Shown here: positions 7,281 through 15,543 of the stretch, one piece after another
Layout: every line of letters starts with the position of its first letter
Numbering within the stretch: the first letter of the stretch is position 1
From: Cesiribacter sp.
Lineage (GTDB): Bacteria > Bacteroidota > Bacteroidia > Cytophagales > Cyclobacteriaceae
Direction of reading: 5' to 3'
Assembly (NCBI GenBank): GCA_030147305.1
Contig: JASLAE010000083.1
Coordinates: 1-25,243 of the forward strand
Length of the DNA stretch: 25,243 nt
Notes under the pieces: model-generated
Seen by the model: only the letters and a program-made list of their open reading frames with translations
What the model was told of the DNA's origin: nothing
Databases searched by the model: none
Made by a program: the position numbers and the translations under genes

Positions 7281-10241
7281 ATGAAAGTTAGCATCCATAA
7301 GCCTTTTAAGCTCATCTATTCGCTCTATTTGCACGAATGCCTGGGTTTCTTATTCGAATCATTTGTGGTGCAGCTCGACGATGCCGGTCAGCTCTCGTTC
7401 CTGCATCAGAATATTTCGCACAAAAATGCAGTAGAATTTGCTACGGGTCTGCAGGAAAGCGACTATGAGCTTATCCGGATCATGGACAGCATGCAGCAGG
7501 ACGTGATCATCAAGAAATTCTGGACCAAAAAAGTTACCCCCAGTGAATTTTTCCTGAAAGTATATGACAAAGAAAAGGGCAATAAACCACTACAGGAAGA
7601 AATAGAACAATACCTGGAACAGCGGCGGGCGCATATCCTGGATGGTATGCAGGGCAAGCTGCTTTTCGAAATGGGCAACGATGGTGAACCTGCCTGGCGG
7701 CAGATAGAGGTAATGCCCAGACGGGCTACAGTACTTTTTCATTTCAGGCGTAACGAGGTAAGCACGCATTACTTCCCTACCATCAAATATGGTGGGCAGA
7801 AACTGGAATTTCAGCGCCGGGGTGCCTACCTTATATGTAAAGAGCCTGCCTGGCTGGTGGTAAACAACCGGCTCTACACCTTTGAGCAGGAAGTTGATGG
7901 CAAAAAACTGCAGCCCTTCCTATACAAGCAATATATAGAGGTACCGCGCAAGGTAGAAGACACCTACTACCGGCGTTTTGTGGCCCCCCTTATCTCCCAG
8001 TTTGATGTAATGGCGGTAGGCTTCGAAATTAAAGAAGAGACTTACTCGCCACAGCCGGTGCTTACCTTCTCGGAGCTGGCAGAATCGCAACACCCGGAGC
8101 TGCTCTTATACGATGGTGGTCCCGGGCACAGCAATGGCGAGGCTGTTGCTACCATCAATGGCAGCAGCGGTGGCAAGATCCTCTTTAACCTGTCTTTTCG
8201 TTACGGTACCTACCTGTTTAAAGCTGATACCAGCACAGATACCAGCGTGCGTGTAGAGCAGCTGGGCAACGAGTATATTTTTCATAAAGTAAAACGACAT
8301 ACCTCGGACGAAAAGCGCATCCTGAAGCTGTTGCGCGATACCGGCCTCGATGTAAGACATGCACGGGCCAGCCTACCCAAACAGCAGGCCTTTGGCTGGT
8401 TAAATGCTTATCGGCAGCAGCTGGAAGAGCTGGGCTTTAGCGTGAGTCAGCACGAAGCCGACGGCAAACGCTACTTCCTGGGGGAATCTTCCATCCTTAT
8501 AGAAGTGCGGGAGAACATCGACTGGTTCGATATTTATGCAGTGATCCGTTTTGGCCCCTATGAAATTACCTTTCAGGAGCTGCGCCGGCACATCATGCGC
8601 CGGCAAACAGAAATTAAGCTGCCCAATGGCGAAATTGCCGTTATTCCGGAACAGTGGTTCCTTAATTACAGCGAATTATTTGCCTTTGCTGAAGAAGGAC
8701 AGGAACAGGAAAATATGCTCTTGCGCAAACATCACCTGGCCCTGGTACAAGAGCTGCAAAACGGAAACCTGGCGCAGGTAACCATGAGCCGCAAGCTGGA
8801 GAAACTGCGCGACTTCGAAGAAATTGAAGACCATCCGGTTCCTGTAAAATTTCAGGGACAGCTGCGCCCCTACCAAAAGGCGGGTTATAACTGGCTGCAT
8901 TTCCTGAACAAATATGGTTTTGGTGGTTGCCTTGCCGACGATATGGGCCTTGGCAAAACCGTACAGACCCTGGCCATGTTGCAGGCGCAGAAAGAAGCCG
9001 GCCAGGGAGGTACTTCGCTGCTGGTAATGCCAACTTCGCTTATCTACAACTGGGAAATGGAAGCACGCCGTTTTACGCCTAACCTGCGGGTGCACCTCTA
9101 TACCGGAACCGGCCGCAACAAAGATGTGAGCCGCTTTAAAAACTATGACCTGGTACTAAGCTCCTATGGCATAGTGCGGCTCGATATAGAAGAGCTGCAA
9201 AAGTTCTACTTTAACTATGTGATCCTGGACGAGTCTCAGGCCATTAAAAATCCGGGTAGTAACATTGCCAAAGCTGTTCGTGAGCTGAAGAGCCGCCGCC
9301 GCCTTATTCTTACAGGTACTCCCCTGGAGAACAGCACCATGGACCTGTGGTCGCAGATGCACTTTATTAATCCGGGTCTGCTGGGCAACCAGAACTTCTT
9401 CCGCAATGAGTTTCTCAATCCTATAGAGAAAAAGCAGGATGAAAGCAAAACCGGCAAGCTTTACAGCATTATCAAGCCTTTTATCCTGCGCCGCCAGAAA
9501 ACGCAGGTAGCAACCGAGTTGCCCGATAAAGTAGAGAACATACGCTACTGCAGCATGACGGACGAGCAGGCCGAAAAATACGAGGCTGCCAAAAATTATT
9601 ACCGCAGCCACATTCTGGACCAGATAGACCTGCATGGTGTGAAGAAATCACAGTTTGTGCTGCTGCAGGGCCTTACCAAGCTACGCCAGATAGCCAACCA
9701 CCCTTCTATGGTAGATGAAGACTACAAAGATGGTAGTGGTAAAATGGAAGAAGTACTGGATATGCTGCAAAATGCCATTGCCGAAGGCCATAAGATCCTG
9801 GTCTTTAGCCAGTTTGTAAAACACCTGACGCTGGTGCGTAAATACCTGGATGCCGAGAAAATACAGTATGCTTACCTGGATGGCTCCACCAAAGACCGGC
9901 AGGGCCAGGTAGAACAGTTTCAGAATAACCCGAAGCTGCGCATTTTCCTGATATCCCTAAAGGCTGGTGGGGTTGGCCTTAACCTTACCAAAGCCGATTA
10001 TGTATTTATGCTCGACCCCTGGTGGAATCCTGCCATTGAACAGCAGGCCATAGACCGCGCACACCGCATTGGACAGGAAAATCGTGTGTTTACCTATAAG
10101 TTCATAACCAAGGATACGGTAGAGGAAAAAATTCTGGCGCTGCAACAGCACAAGACTAACCTTGCCGATAACCTTATAACCACCGAAGAAAGCTTTGTTA
10201 AGACGCTTAGTAAAGAAGATATCGACAGCATATTAGCCTAG
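7281..10241 (+). CDS. SNF2-family DNA-dependent ATPase / helicase
   Basis: A 986-residue protein with a complete two-lobe SF2 motor in its C-terminal half and a long N-terminal region (about 1-500) of the bacterial SNF2-associated type, including FDIYAVIRFGPYEITFQEL. Motor motifs are all intact: motif I DDMGLGKT (553-560), motif II DESQ (650-653), motif III LTGTPLEN (677-684), the KILVFSQF strand opening lobe two, motif V GGVGLNLTKADYV, and motif VI RAHRIGQ (926-932). I see no Cys/His pattern of a SWIM zinc finger in the N-terminal region. Such proteins translocate on double-stranded DNA and remodel protein-DNA complexes or RNA polymerase; the specific partner is unknown. There is no linked methylase, nuclease or DISARM-type gene nearby, so a defence role is not suggested by context. 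Confidence 0.93.
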   Translation: MKVSIHKPFKLIYSLYLHECLGFLFESFVVQLDDAGQLSFLHQNISHKNAVEFATGLQESDYELIRIMDSMQQDVIIKKFWTKKVTPSEFFLKVYDKEKGNKPLQEEIEQYLEQRRAHILDGMQGKLLFEMGNDGEPAWRQIEVMPRRATVLFHFRRNEVSTHYFPTIKYGGQKLEFQRRGAYLICKEPAWLVVNNRLYTFEQEVDGKKLQPFLYKQYIEVPRKVEDTYYRRFVAPLISQFDVMAVGFEIKEETYSPQPVLTFSELAESQHPELLLYDGGPGHSNGEAVATINGSSGGKILFNLSFRYGTYLFKADTSTDTSVRVEQLGNEYIFHKVKRHTSDEKRILKLLRDTGLDVRHARASLPKQQAFGWLNAYRQQLEELGFSVSQHEADGKRYFLGESSILIEVRENIDWFDIYAVIRFGPYEITFQELRRHIMRRQTEIKLPNGEIAVIPEQWFLNYSELFAFAEEGQEQENMLLRKHHLALVQELQNGNLAQVTMSRKLEKLRDFEEIEDHPVPVKFQGQLRPYQKAGYNWLHFLNKYGFGGCLADDMGLGKTVQTLAMLQAQKEAGQGGTSLLVMPTSLIYNWEMEARRFTPNLRVHLYTGTGRNKDVSRFKNYDLVLSSYGIVRLDIEELQKFYFNYVILDESQAIKNPGSNIAKAVRELKSRRRLILTGTPLENSTMDLWSQMHFINPGLLGNQNFFRNEFLNPIEKKQDESKTGKLYSIIKPFILRRQKTQVATELPDKVENIRYCSMTDEQAEKYEAAKNYYRSHILDQIDLHGVKKSQFVLLQGLTKLRQIANHPSMVDEDYKDGSGKMEEVLDMLQNAIAEGHKILVFSQFVKHLTLVRKYLDAEKIQYAYLDGSTKDRQGQVEQFQNNPKLRIFLISLKAGGVGLNLTKADYVFMLDPWWNPAIEQQAIDRAHRIGQENRVFTYKFITKDTVEEKILALQQHKTNLADNLITTEESFVKTLSKEDIDSILA

Positions 10242-10313
10242 CATAAACCATATTGTGGTTACCCGCAAGCTAAAATGTAAATCCTGTAGAATAAGGCTGA
10301 CGGTTGTGGAATT

Positions 10314-10346
10314 TTGGTATTTTTGGGGTATATTGTTATAGATTTG
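10314..10346 (+). promoter_or_regulatory. Candidate promoter of the DUF4919 gene
   Basis: TTG at 10314-10316, 22 bases, then TAGATTTG at 10339-10346, an exact match to TAnnTTTG. The expected transcription start, about 10351-10353, coincides with the ATG at 10352, so the transcript would be leaderless. The match may also be chance in AT-rich sequence. Confidence 0.3.
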
Positions 10347-10351
10347 CTGCT

Positions 10352-11119
10352 ATGGAAACCCAAAATCAAATACTGATTTTTTGTAAAGGGCTGCTGCTGG
10401 GCTTGCTCCTGCTGGTGTTTTGCCCTGCGGCAAATGGTCAGCAATTTAACTACCACAGGGACTTTCAGCAGCTACTAGCCCACAGTCAGGACAGCAACAG
10501 CAGCCTGTACTACCCAAAGCTGCTCCGGCGATTCAACCAAAACGACAGTACCCTTACCGACACTGAAGTGCTTGCCCTTCAAATTGGCTATACGGCAAAA
10601 GCAGCATATCTTCCTTTTAAAACAGTTCATGAAGAGGGGAGCATCAAGCAATTGGTAGCCCAGGAAAAATACGAACAGGCGCTTAAGGTGTGCGATAAGC
10701 TGTTGCGCAAAAACCCTCTTAACCTGACCGCCCTGATGGGTAAAAGCCTTATCTACTGGAAATTTGGTCAAGATAGTCTGGACTATTATCGCCACAAGCA
10801 GCTAAAATTGGTTAGTGCTGTATTAGCCAGCGGAGATGGAACAGCCGAACAACCATTTTTTGTCCTGAGTCCACTGGATGGGCAGTCGCTGATTGTGCAG
10901 GTGCTGGGAGGAAGCGTTGGCAGTATGGGTTCCAGTATTGATGCCAATGACTATTATCTGGATATGCTGGAATTTAAAAAAGCGGGCAGGGAACCGCAGA
11001 TGCTCTACTTCAACATTTCACATGCCACTGCCAAATTGTTCAGCGATGCAGAAAGGGCAGTAATACAGCAGGTGCTGGAGGAAGATGATGTGCTTAGCAA
11101 GAGCAGGAAGAAACAGTAA
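10352..11119 (+). CDS. Secreted DUF4919-family protein
   Basis: A 255-residue protein of unknown function. It opens with a signal peptide (hydrophobic core GLLLGLLLLVFCPA, likely cleavage after the Ala-Asn-Gly near residue 29). The mature part has the DUF4919 hallmarks as I know them: SLYYPKLLRRFNQNDSTLT (51-69), the LQIGYT segment (76-81), a TPR-like helical pair (about 100-145: EKYEQALKVCDKLL then NPLNLTALMGKSLIYW), and a later GDGTAEQPFFVL strand (161-172). The frame is open further, to an ATG at 10304, but that start would place 16 residues lacking signal-peptide character before the hydrophobic core and would overlap a promoter-like element; ATG 10352 is preferred. DUF4919 proteins occur mainly in Bacteroidota and have no assigned activity. 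Confidence 0.75.
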   Translation: METQNQILIFCKGLLLGLLLLVFCPAANGQQFNYHRDFQQLLAHSQDSNSSLYYPKLLRRFNQNDSTLTDTEVLALQIGYTAKAAYLPFKTVHEEGSIKQLVAQEKYEQALKVCDKLLRKNPLNLTALMGKSLIYWKFGQDSLDYYRHKQLKLVSAVLASGDGTAEQPFFVLSPLDGQSLIVQVLGGSVGSMGSSIDANDYYLDMLEFKKAGREPQMLYFNISHATAKLFSDAERAVIQQVLEEDDVLSKSRKKQ

Positions 11120-11246
11120 TTGTTTGGATACTTTAGCCTGCTTATAATAGTGGCATTTCTAATATCCGCTTCCGAAAATGCATGGCATCAGCAAGGCCAT
11201 CTGCTAATATCACCACCAAAGCCTCATTCACCTGATGGTCCTCCCC

Positions 11247-11271
11247 TGTAAGAACACATCGCATTCTTACA
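11247..11271. repeat. Perfect inverted repeat in the metalloprotease upstream region
   Basis: TGTAAGAA at 11247-11254 and TTCTTACA at 11264-11271 are perfect inverse complements separated by nine bases. No T run follows on either strand, so a regulator-binding site or leader hairpin is more likely than a terminator. It lies about 275 bases upstream of the start. Confidence 0.45.
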
Positions 11272-11478
11272 ATATTAAACTGGGGCTTCTTTCAAATATC
11301 GTTATCAAAAAAATTAGAATAGGACCGAATATTTTTTAAGGTATAATATACTGTTTATTAGCCTGTTAATGCGCAGCACTGAGCTATGGGCTTTCTTTAT
11401 ACTATGTATACCTTATCTGTTGCCACTTATTTAAAGATCATTTTTTATAAAAATATTACATTAAATATTAACTAATCC

Positions 11479-11510
11479 TTGGATATGTGGTCGATTAAGT
11501 CATAATTTTA
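11479..11510 (+). promoter_or_regulatory. Candidate promoter of the metalloprotease gene
   Basis: TTG at 11479-11481, 21 bases, then TAATTTTA at 11503-11510, seven of eight matches to TAnnTTTG. Transcription would start near 11515, giving a leader of about 30 bases. The region is AT-rich, which raises the chance of a random match. Confidence 0.3.
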
Positions 11511-11545
11511 ATTCAGATTCTACAAATTTTTACATCTACTCTTCC

Positions 11546-12751
11546 ATGATGAAAAGCATTTTTATTTCTGCCGCTATAGTTCTTCTGTGCATGACCGCTT
11601 GTCAGCAGGAGCAGGAAATCCCTGTATTGCCTGTAGATGCTTCTGCAACGCTAAATGTTGAAGAAGCTTTTCCCGGTCGAAAAGGTACTACTGAAAAGGG
11701 CTATCTTTTTAACCAGCCCATCGAATATGACAGAATAGGCGAAGCCTTCGTTTTTCAGGGAGATATTCTGTTATCCAAAGATCAATTATCAGCGACAGAA
11801 GATCCTGGCATGCGGGGTACAGGCCGAACTAATATGGCGACGAGATGGCCTGGCAATATTGTTTACTATACCATTGATGCCAACCTTTTTTACCCGGAAA
11901 GGGTAACCCAGGCCATTGCGCATTGGGAGGCCACCACTGCCATAAAATTTGTACTGCGAAAGAGCGAGGCTAACTACATTCTCTTTATGAACAATGGTGG
12001 TTGTTCCTCCGCTGTTGGTATGAATGGCGGCATGCAGATAATCAGCGTCGGTGATGCTTGCTCAACAGGTAATACCATCCATGAGATTGGCCATGCGGTC
12101 GGCCTATGGCATGAGCAAAGCCGGGCAGACCGGGATCGTTCAATCAGGATTCATTATACAAATATTGAGTCTGGCAGGGAACATAATTTCTACACCTATA
12201 CTCAGCAGGGACAAGATGGATTTGATCATGGTGCTTTTGATTTTAGCTCAGTCATGATGTATCCACCGTATGCTTTCTCTATCAATGGCTCACCTACCAT
12301 TACTAAACTGGACGGCAGTATTTACTCAGTGCAACGTGAGCAGCTATCTGCAGGTGACCTTGCCATTATCCAGCATATGTACCCCGCCATTACTGAGCCT
12401 GAAAACCCTGATCCGGATAAACCCGATACTGATACTCCTGTGGTTGACATAATTGATATCGATAAGATTATGTTTTCCTTCGAAAGCTTTATTTCAGACA
12501 AAAGCCTGGTAGTTGCAGGCCAGGAAAAATTTCATGCAAAACGGCTCTTAGATTTCAGAGCCACATTGTTAAAAGCTAAAACTTCGATAGAAGCAAATGA
12601 TACAAAAGCTGCCTGCAGACACCTGGCAACTGCACAGAAAAAGATCCATGTAAGCGGCAGATTGCATCCTACCCATCTGGTTAAAGGTATCAATGCGCTT
12701 ACACTTTACAATTTAATATCCGATCTTAGAACTGAACTTGGGTGTAAATAA
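11546..12751 (+). CDS. Astacin-type (M12A) zinc metalloprotease, probable lipoprotein
   Basis: A 401-residue secreted protease. Residues 1-19 look like a lipoprotein signal ending MTAC, with Cys19 as the likely lipidated residue. The catalytic domain spans about 95-281: WPGNIVYYTID opens it, the zinc site is HEIGHAVGLWHEQSRADRD starting at His179 (ligands His179, His183, His189, base Glu180), and the Met-turn is SVMMYPPY (235-242), where Met replaces the usual His of SxMHY; Tyr239 keeps the astacin tyrosine. Residues 40-95 may be a short pro-segment. A Pro/Asp-rich linker (PENPDPDKPDTDTP, 284-297) leads to a helical C-terminal module (about 305-401) resembling FIMAH-type domains. The protein is probably displayed at the cell surface or periplasm to digest peptides. 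The frame starts at tandem ATGs; either is possible. Confidence 0.92.
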   Translation: MMKSIFISAAIVLLCMTACQQEQEIPVLPVDASATLNVEEAFPGRKGTTEKGYLFNQPIEYDRIGEAFVFQGDILLSKDQLSATEDPGMRGTGRTNMATRWPGNIVYYTIDANLFYPERVTQAIAHWEATTAIKFVLRKSEANYILFMNNGGCSSAVGMNGGMQIISVGDACSTGNTIHEIGHAVGLWHEQSRADRDRSIRIHYTNIESGREHNFYTYTQQGQDGFDHGAFDFSSVMMYPPYAFSINGSPTITKLDGSIYSVQREQLSAGDLAIIQHMYPAITEPENPDPDKPDTDTPVVDIIDIDKIMFSFESFISDKSLVVAGQEKFHAKRLLDFRATLLKAKTSIEANDTKAACRHLATAQKKIHVSGRLHPTHLVKGINALTLYNLISDLRTELGCK

Positions 12752-13107
12752 GCCGATAACAACCCGCCTATATTTGTTTACCAGCTCGAAGATCCACACA
12801 GGCTCCTATTGTGTAGTAATGTGCGGCTTTCTCTGGTAGAATTTTCAAAGGGGCGCTCTTTCAAGGGCGCCCCTTTCTCTTCTCAAGCTAAAGAACCGCT
12901 GAACTTCTCAACTGCTAGTTGTATGCCAGCCAGGATCATGATGCCATAACCTTCCTGCTGCCTTTGAGAATGTGTGGGTTTATTCTTAAAAACAAAACTA
13001 ATTATTCGCCTTCTTCTTCTATTGCGCTTATCTTTAAACAGGGTGGTGGCAGGATGCCTTTATGCCTTAGCCCAATGCTGAATCAGTAATAATTAATTTC
13101 TAATTAA
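12752..13107. other. 356-base gap between the metalloprotease and RNA methyltransferase genes
   Basis: Apart from the terminator hairpin at 12847-12876 I see no gene, repeat or clear promoter here. The last 130 bases are AT-rich and must contain the start signals of the downstream three-gene cluster, but no good TTG/TAnnTTTG pair is visible. Confidence 0.5.
12847..12876 (+). terminator. Strong hairpin terminator after the metalloprotease gene
   Basis: AAAGGGGCGC at 12847-12856 and GCGCCCCTTT at 12867-12876 form a perfect ten-pair stem with a ten-base loop. A pyrimidine run (CTCTTCTC) follows instead of a pure T run. It lies 95 bases after the stop codon. The stem is A/T at its base and G/C above, as in intrinsic terminators. 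Confidence 0.7.
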
Positions 13108-14490
13108 ATGTTGCCTCCCGCTTTTACAGAACGCATGCAGCAGCAGCTGGGTGGACAATATGATAACTTCTTACAAGCGCTGGCAGAAGAGCCGCCCGTA
13201 AGCATTCGTATCAATGCACACAAGTGGGAACAGCCAGTTGCCTACGAGCCTGTTCCCTGGGCGGCCCAGGGGTATTACCTGCCGCATCGGCCGCAATTTA
13301 CCCTGGATCCGCTTCTGCATGCCGGTGCTTATTATGTGCAGGAAGCCAGCAGCATGTTTCTGGAGCAGGCGATCAGGCAGCACCTGCCCCAATCCGAACC
13401 ACTGGTAGCCCTGGACCTTTGCGGTGCCCCTGGTGGTAAAAGCACACACCTGAGTACCCTCCTGCCCGAGGGCAGCCTGCTGGTAAGCAACGAAGTAATC
13501 AGGGCCAGGGCAAACATTCTTGCCGAGAACATTCAGAAATGGGGTTTAGGCAATACACTTGTTACCAATAATGATCCGCAGGACTTTGCCCGGCTCGAGG
13601 GCTTATTTGATCTGGTGGTAGTAGATGCACCCTGCAGTGGCGAGGGCTTGTTTAGAAGGGACCCGGCAGCGGGCGAAGAATGGTCTCCGGCAAACATACA
13701 GCTCTGTATGGAGCGCCAGCGCCGCATCTTAATGGATGTTTGGCCTGCCCTGGAGAGTGGTGGCCTGCTGGTATACAGCACCTGCACCTATAATCTGCAG
13801 GAAAATGAAGAAAACCTGCAATGGCTCAGCCAGCAGCAGGCAATTAAGAGCCTGCCCCTGCAGCTGCCCGAAAGCTGGGGAGTAGAAGAAACTGTGCTGG
13901 GGGGCATTCGGGGCTATCGTTTTTATCCGCACCGGCTCCGGGGTGAAGGCTTTTTTATGGCGGTCTTGCAAAAGCTGGGTAATGAAAACCATTCCAGGCT
14001 GCCAAGGGTGCGCAAACCCCGCCTTAGTGCACCACCCAAAGGTCTGGTACCGCAGCTACAACCCTGGCTACTGGATGGTACGCATTGGGAGATTATGCAG
14101 GAAGGCCCCTTGCTTACCGCTTTTCCCAAAGATTGGCTGCAGCTGATACAGGTATTTTACGAACAGTTACGGGTTGTTTATGGGGGCATACAACTGGCAG
14201 AACCCAAAGGCAAAAGCCTGATACCACAGCCGGCACTGGCCTTAAGCACCCAGCTTAACCCGGCAATTTTTCATACGGCAGACCTGGACCTATCTACTGC
14301 GCTACGTTTTCTGCACAAAGATGATATACTGCCCGAAAATACTCCTGATGGCTGGGTATTGGTGTGCTATCGTAATGTTGGGCTGGGCTGGTTAAAGATG
14401 CTCAAGAACCGCAGCAACAATTACTGGCCTACCTACTGGCGCATTCGCATGGAACTGCCAACAGATTTGCCTGCGGGGGTGTTACCCTAG
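13108..14490 (+). CDS. rsmF: RsmF-like 16S rRNA m5C methyltransferase (RsmB/NOP family)
   Basis: A 460-residue SAM-dependent enzyme that makes 5-methylcytosine in RNA. The N-terminus (PPAFTERM, then EEPPVSIRINAHK) is the RNA-binding part of the family. The Rossmann domain has the SAM loop DLCGAPGGKSTHL, the general-acid Cys176 in DAPCSGEG (173-180) and the nucleophile Cys226 in YSTCTY (223-228), so both catalytic cysteines are present. The C-terminal third ends in a PUA-like segment (ALRFLHKDDIL, then GWVLVCYRNVGLGWLKML), typical of RsmF rather than RsmB. E. coli RsmF (about 480 residues) modifies C1407 of 16S rRNA; the exact target here is inferred. It heads a cluster: the patatin gene starts 22 bases after its stop. 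Confidence 0.85.
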   Translation: MLPPAFTERMQQQLGGQYDNFLQALAEEPPVSIRINAHKWEQPVAYEPVPWAAQGYYLPHRPQFTLDPLLHAGAYYVQEASSMFLEQAIRQHLPQSEPLVALDLCGAPGGKSTHLSTLLPEGSLLVSNEVIRARANILAENIQKWGLGNTLVTNNDPQDFARLEGLFDLVVVDAPCSGEGLFRRDPAAGEEWSPANIQLCMERQRRILMDVWPALESGGLLVYSTCTYNLQENEENLQWLSQQQAIKSLPLQLPESWGVEETVLGGIRGYRFYPHRLRGEGFFMAVLQKLGNENHSRLPRVRKPRLSAPPKGLVPQLQPWLLDGTHWEIMQEGPLLTAFPKDWLQLIQVFYEQLRVVYGGIQLAEPKGKSLIPQPALALSTQLNPAIFHTADLDLSTALRFLHKDDILPENTPDGWVLVCYRNVGLGWLKMLKNRSNNYWPTYWRIRMELPTDLPAGVLP

Positions 14491-14512
14491 CAGTATCTTC
14501 CTTTTCTTTGCT

Positions 14513-15514
14513 ATGAAGCAAATTGCTCTTGTGCTTAGTGGCGGTGGCGCCAAAGGAGCCTTCCAGGCTGGCGCCCTGCAATACATCGATGCGCATATCA
14601 AAAAACGCTTTCCTGATTTTAATTTTACAATTGTCAGTGGTGTTTCTGTGGGTTGCCTTAATGGTGTGATGGTATCCATGAATCGTCTGGACCGGCTACT
14701 GCAGGTCTGGAATACCATTGAGAATAAAAAGGTGTATACAGGTAAACTAAGCCTGCCCAGCGCACTGCTTCACCTGGCGATTCGCAGTAAACTGGCTATT
14801 TTAGGCAGAAAACCACTGGAGAAGCTGGTTGAGAGCCTGGTAAGCCGGCAGGCTGTCATCAGCACGGGCAAAAAGTTTATGATGGGGGTGGTATCGCTTA
14901 CGGATGGCCATTACCACAGCTATACCGTAGAAGATTTTGCCAGTGATGCTACCTTTCAGCAGGCTGTACTTGCCTCGGGCATAATGCCTATTTTGTGGGA
15001 GCCCCTACCGGTGCTGCATAGCCGAAAGGGCAGCATTACACAGGTGGTAGATGGGGGATTACGCAACAACAGTCCCCTTGGTGACGTGCTGGAGCTGGAC
15101 CCCGACGAGGTTGTCATCATCAACTGCAGTCCTTTTAACCGCGATGAGGTTCTCATAACACCCGATGCAGCAGCAGCCCGCAATGTTTTTAGCATTGCCA
15201 AACGTGCTTTGCTTGAAATTGCCATGAACGAGATTTTTGTAACCGACCTGCGGGAATACCTGAACCTTAATTACCTGGTAGAACAGGCACAGCAGAAAGG
15301 GGTTACCCTTACCAATAGAAAAGGTAAAAACCTGAAGGCTTATAAAACAGCGCTCATTTCGCCGGAACAATCCCTGGGGGATATGCTTGATTTTTCCCAA
15401 CCCAGTGTACAACAGCGCCTGAAACTCGGCTATGAGGCTGCCCAAAAGGCTTTTGAGCACTATAGACCTGAAACTAATGACAGACAGTTATACGCCAACA
15501 TCAACCCACGCTAA
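14513..15514 (+). CDS. Patatin-like phospholipase
   Basis: A 333-residue serine lipid hydrolase. All patatin signatures are present: the oxyanion loop SGGGAKGAFQAGAL (9-22), the nucleophile elbow GVSVG (43-47) with Ser45, and the catalytic Asp180 in DGGLRNNSP (180-188), giving the Ser-Asp dyad of this fold. There is no signal peptide or membrane segment, so it is probably cytoplasmic or peripheral. The family hydrolyses acyl chains from phospholipids or other esters; the natural substrate is not predictable. The gene follows the RNA methyltransferase by 22 bases and precedes the ZIP-like gene by 29, so the three are likely cotranscribed. Confidence 0.9.
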   Translation: MKQIALVLSGGGAKGAFQAGALQYIDAHIKKRFPDFNFTIVSGVSVGCLNGVMVSMNRLDRLLQVWNTIENKKVYTGKLSLPSALLHLAIRSKLAILGRKPLEKLVESLVSRQAVISTGKKFMMGVVSLTDGHYHSYTVEDFASDATFQQAVLASGIMPILWEPLPVLHSRKGSITQVVDGGLRNNSPLGDVLELDPDEVVIINCSPFNRDEVLITPDAAAARNVFSIAKRALLEIAMNEIFVTDLREYLNLNYLVEQAQQKGVTLTNRKGKNLKAYKTALISPEQSLGDMLDFSQPSVQQRLKLGYEAAQKAFEHYRPETNDRQLYANINPR

Positions 15515-15543
15515 CATTTTATGTGGTGCATGGTTAGTCCATC

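Larger units (their letters stand above)
11120..11545. other. 426-base AT-rich gap before the metalloprotease gene
   Basis: No plausible coding frame is present. It holds an eight-pair inverted repeat at 11247-11271 and a promoter-like pair at 11479-11510, described separately. The 3' half is markedly AT-rich, with A/T tracts between 11320 and 11545. I see no terminator for the upstream DUF4919 gene. Confidence 0.5.

Noticed and set aside
9156..9635. 159-codon minus-strand frame inside the SNF2 gene
   Set aside because: Antisense to intact helicase motifs II and III; no independent support.
7281..10241. SNF2 helicase as part of a phage defence system
   Set aside because: No methylase, nuclease, DUF1998 or phospholipase D gene is adjacent, and the surrounding genes are housekeeping.
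10304..10351. N-terminal extension of the DUF4919 protein
   Set aside because: The 16 residues break the signal peptide layout and overlap a promoter-like element.
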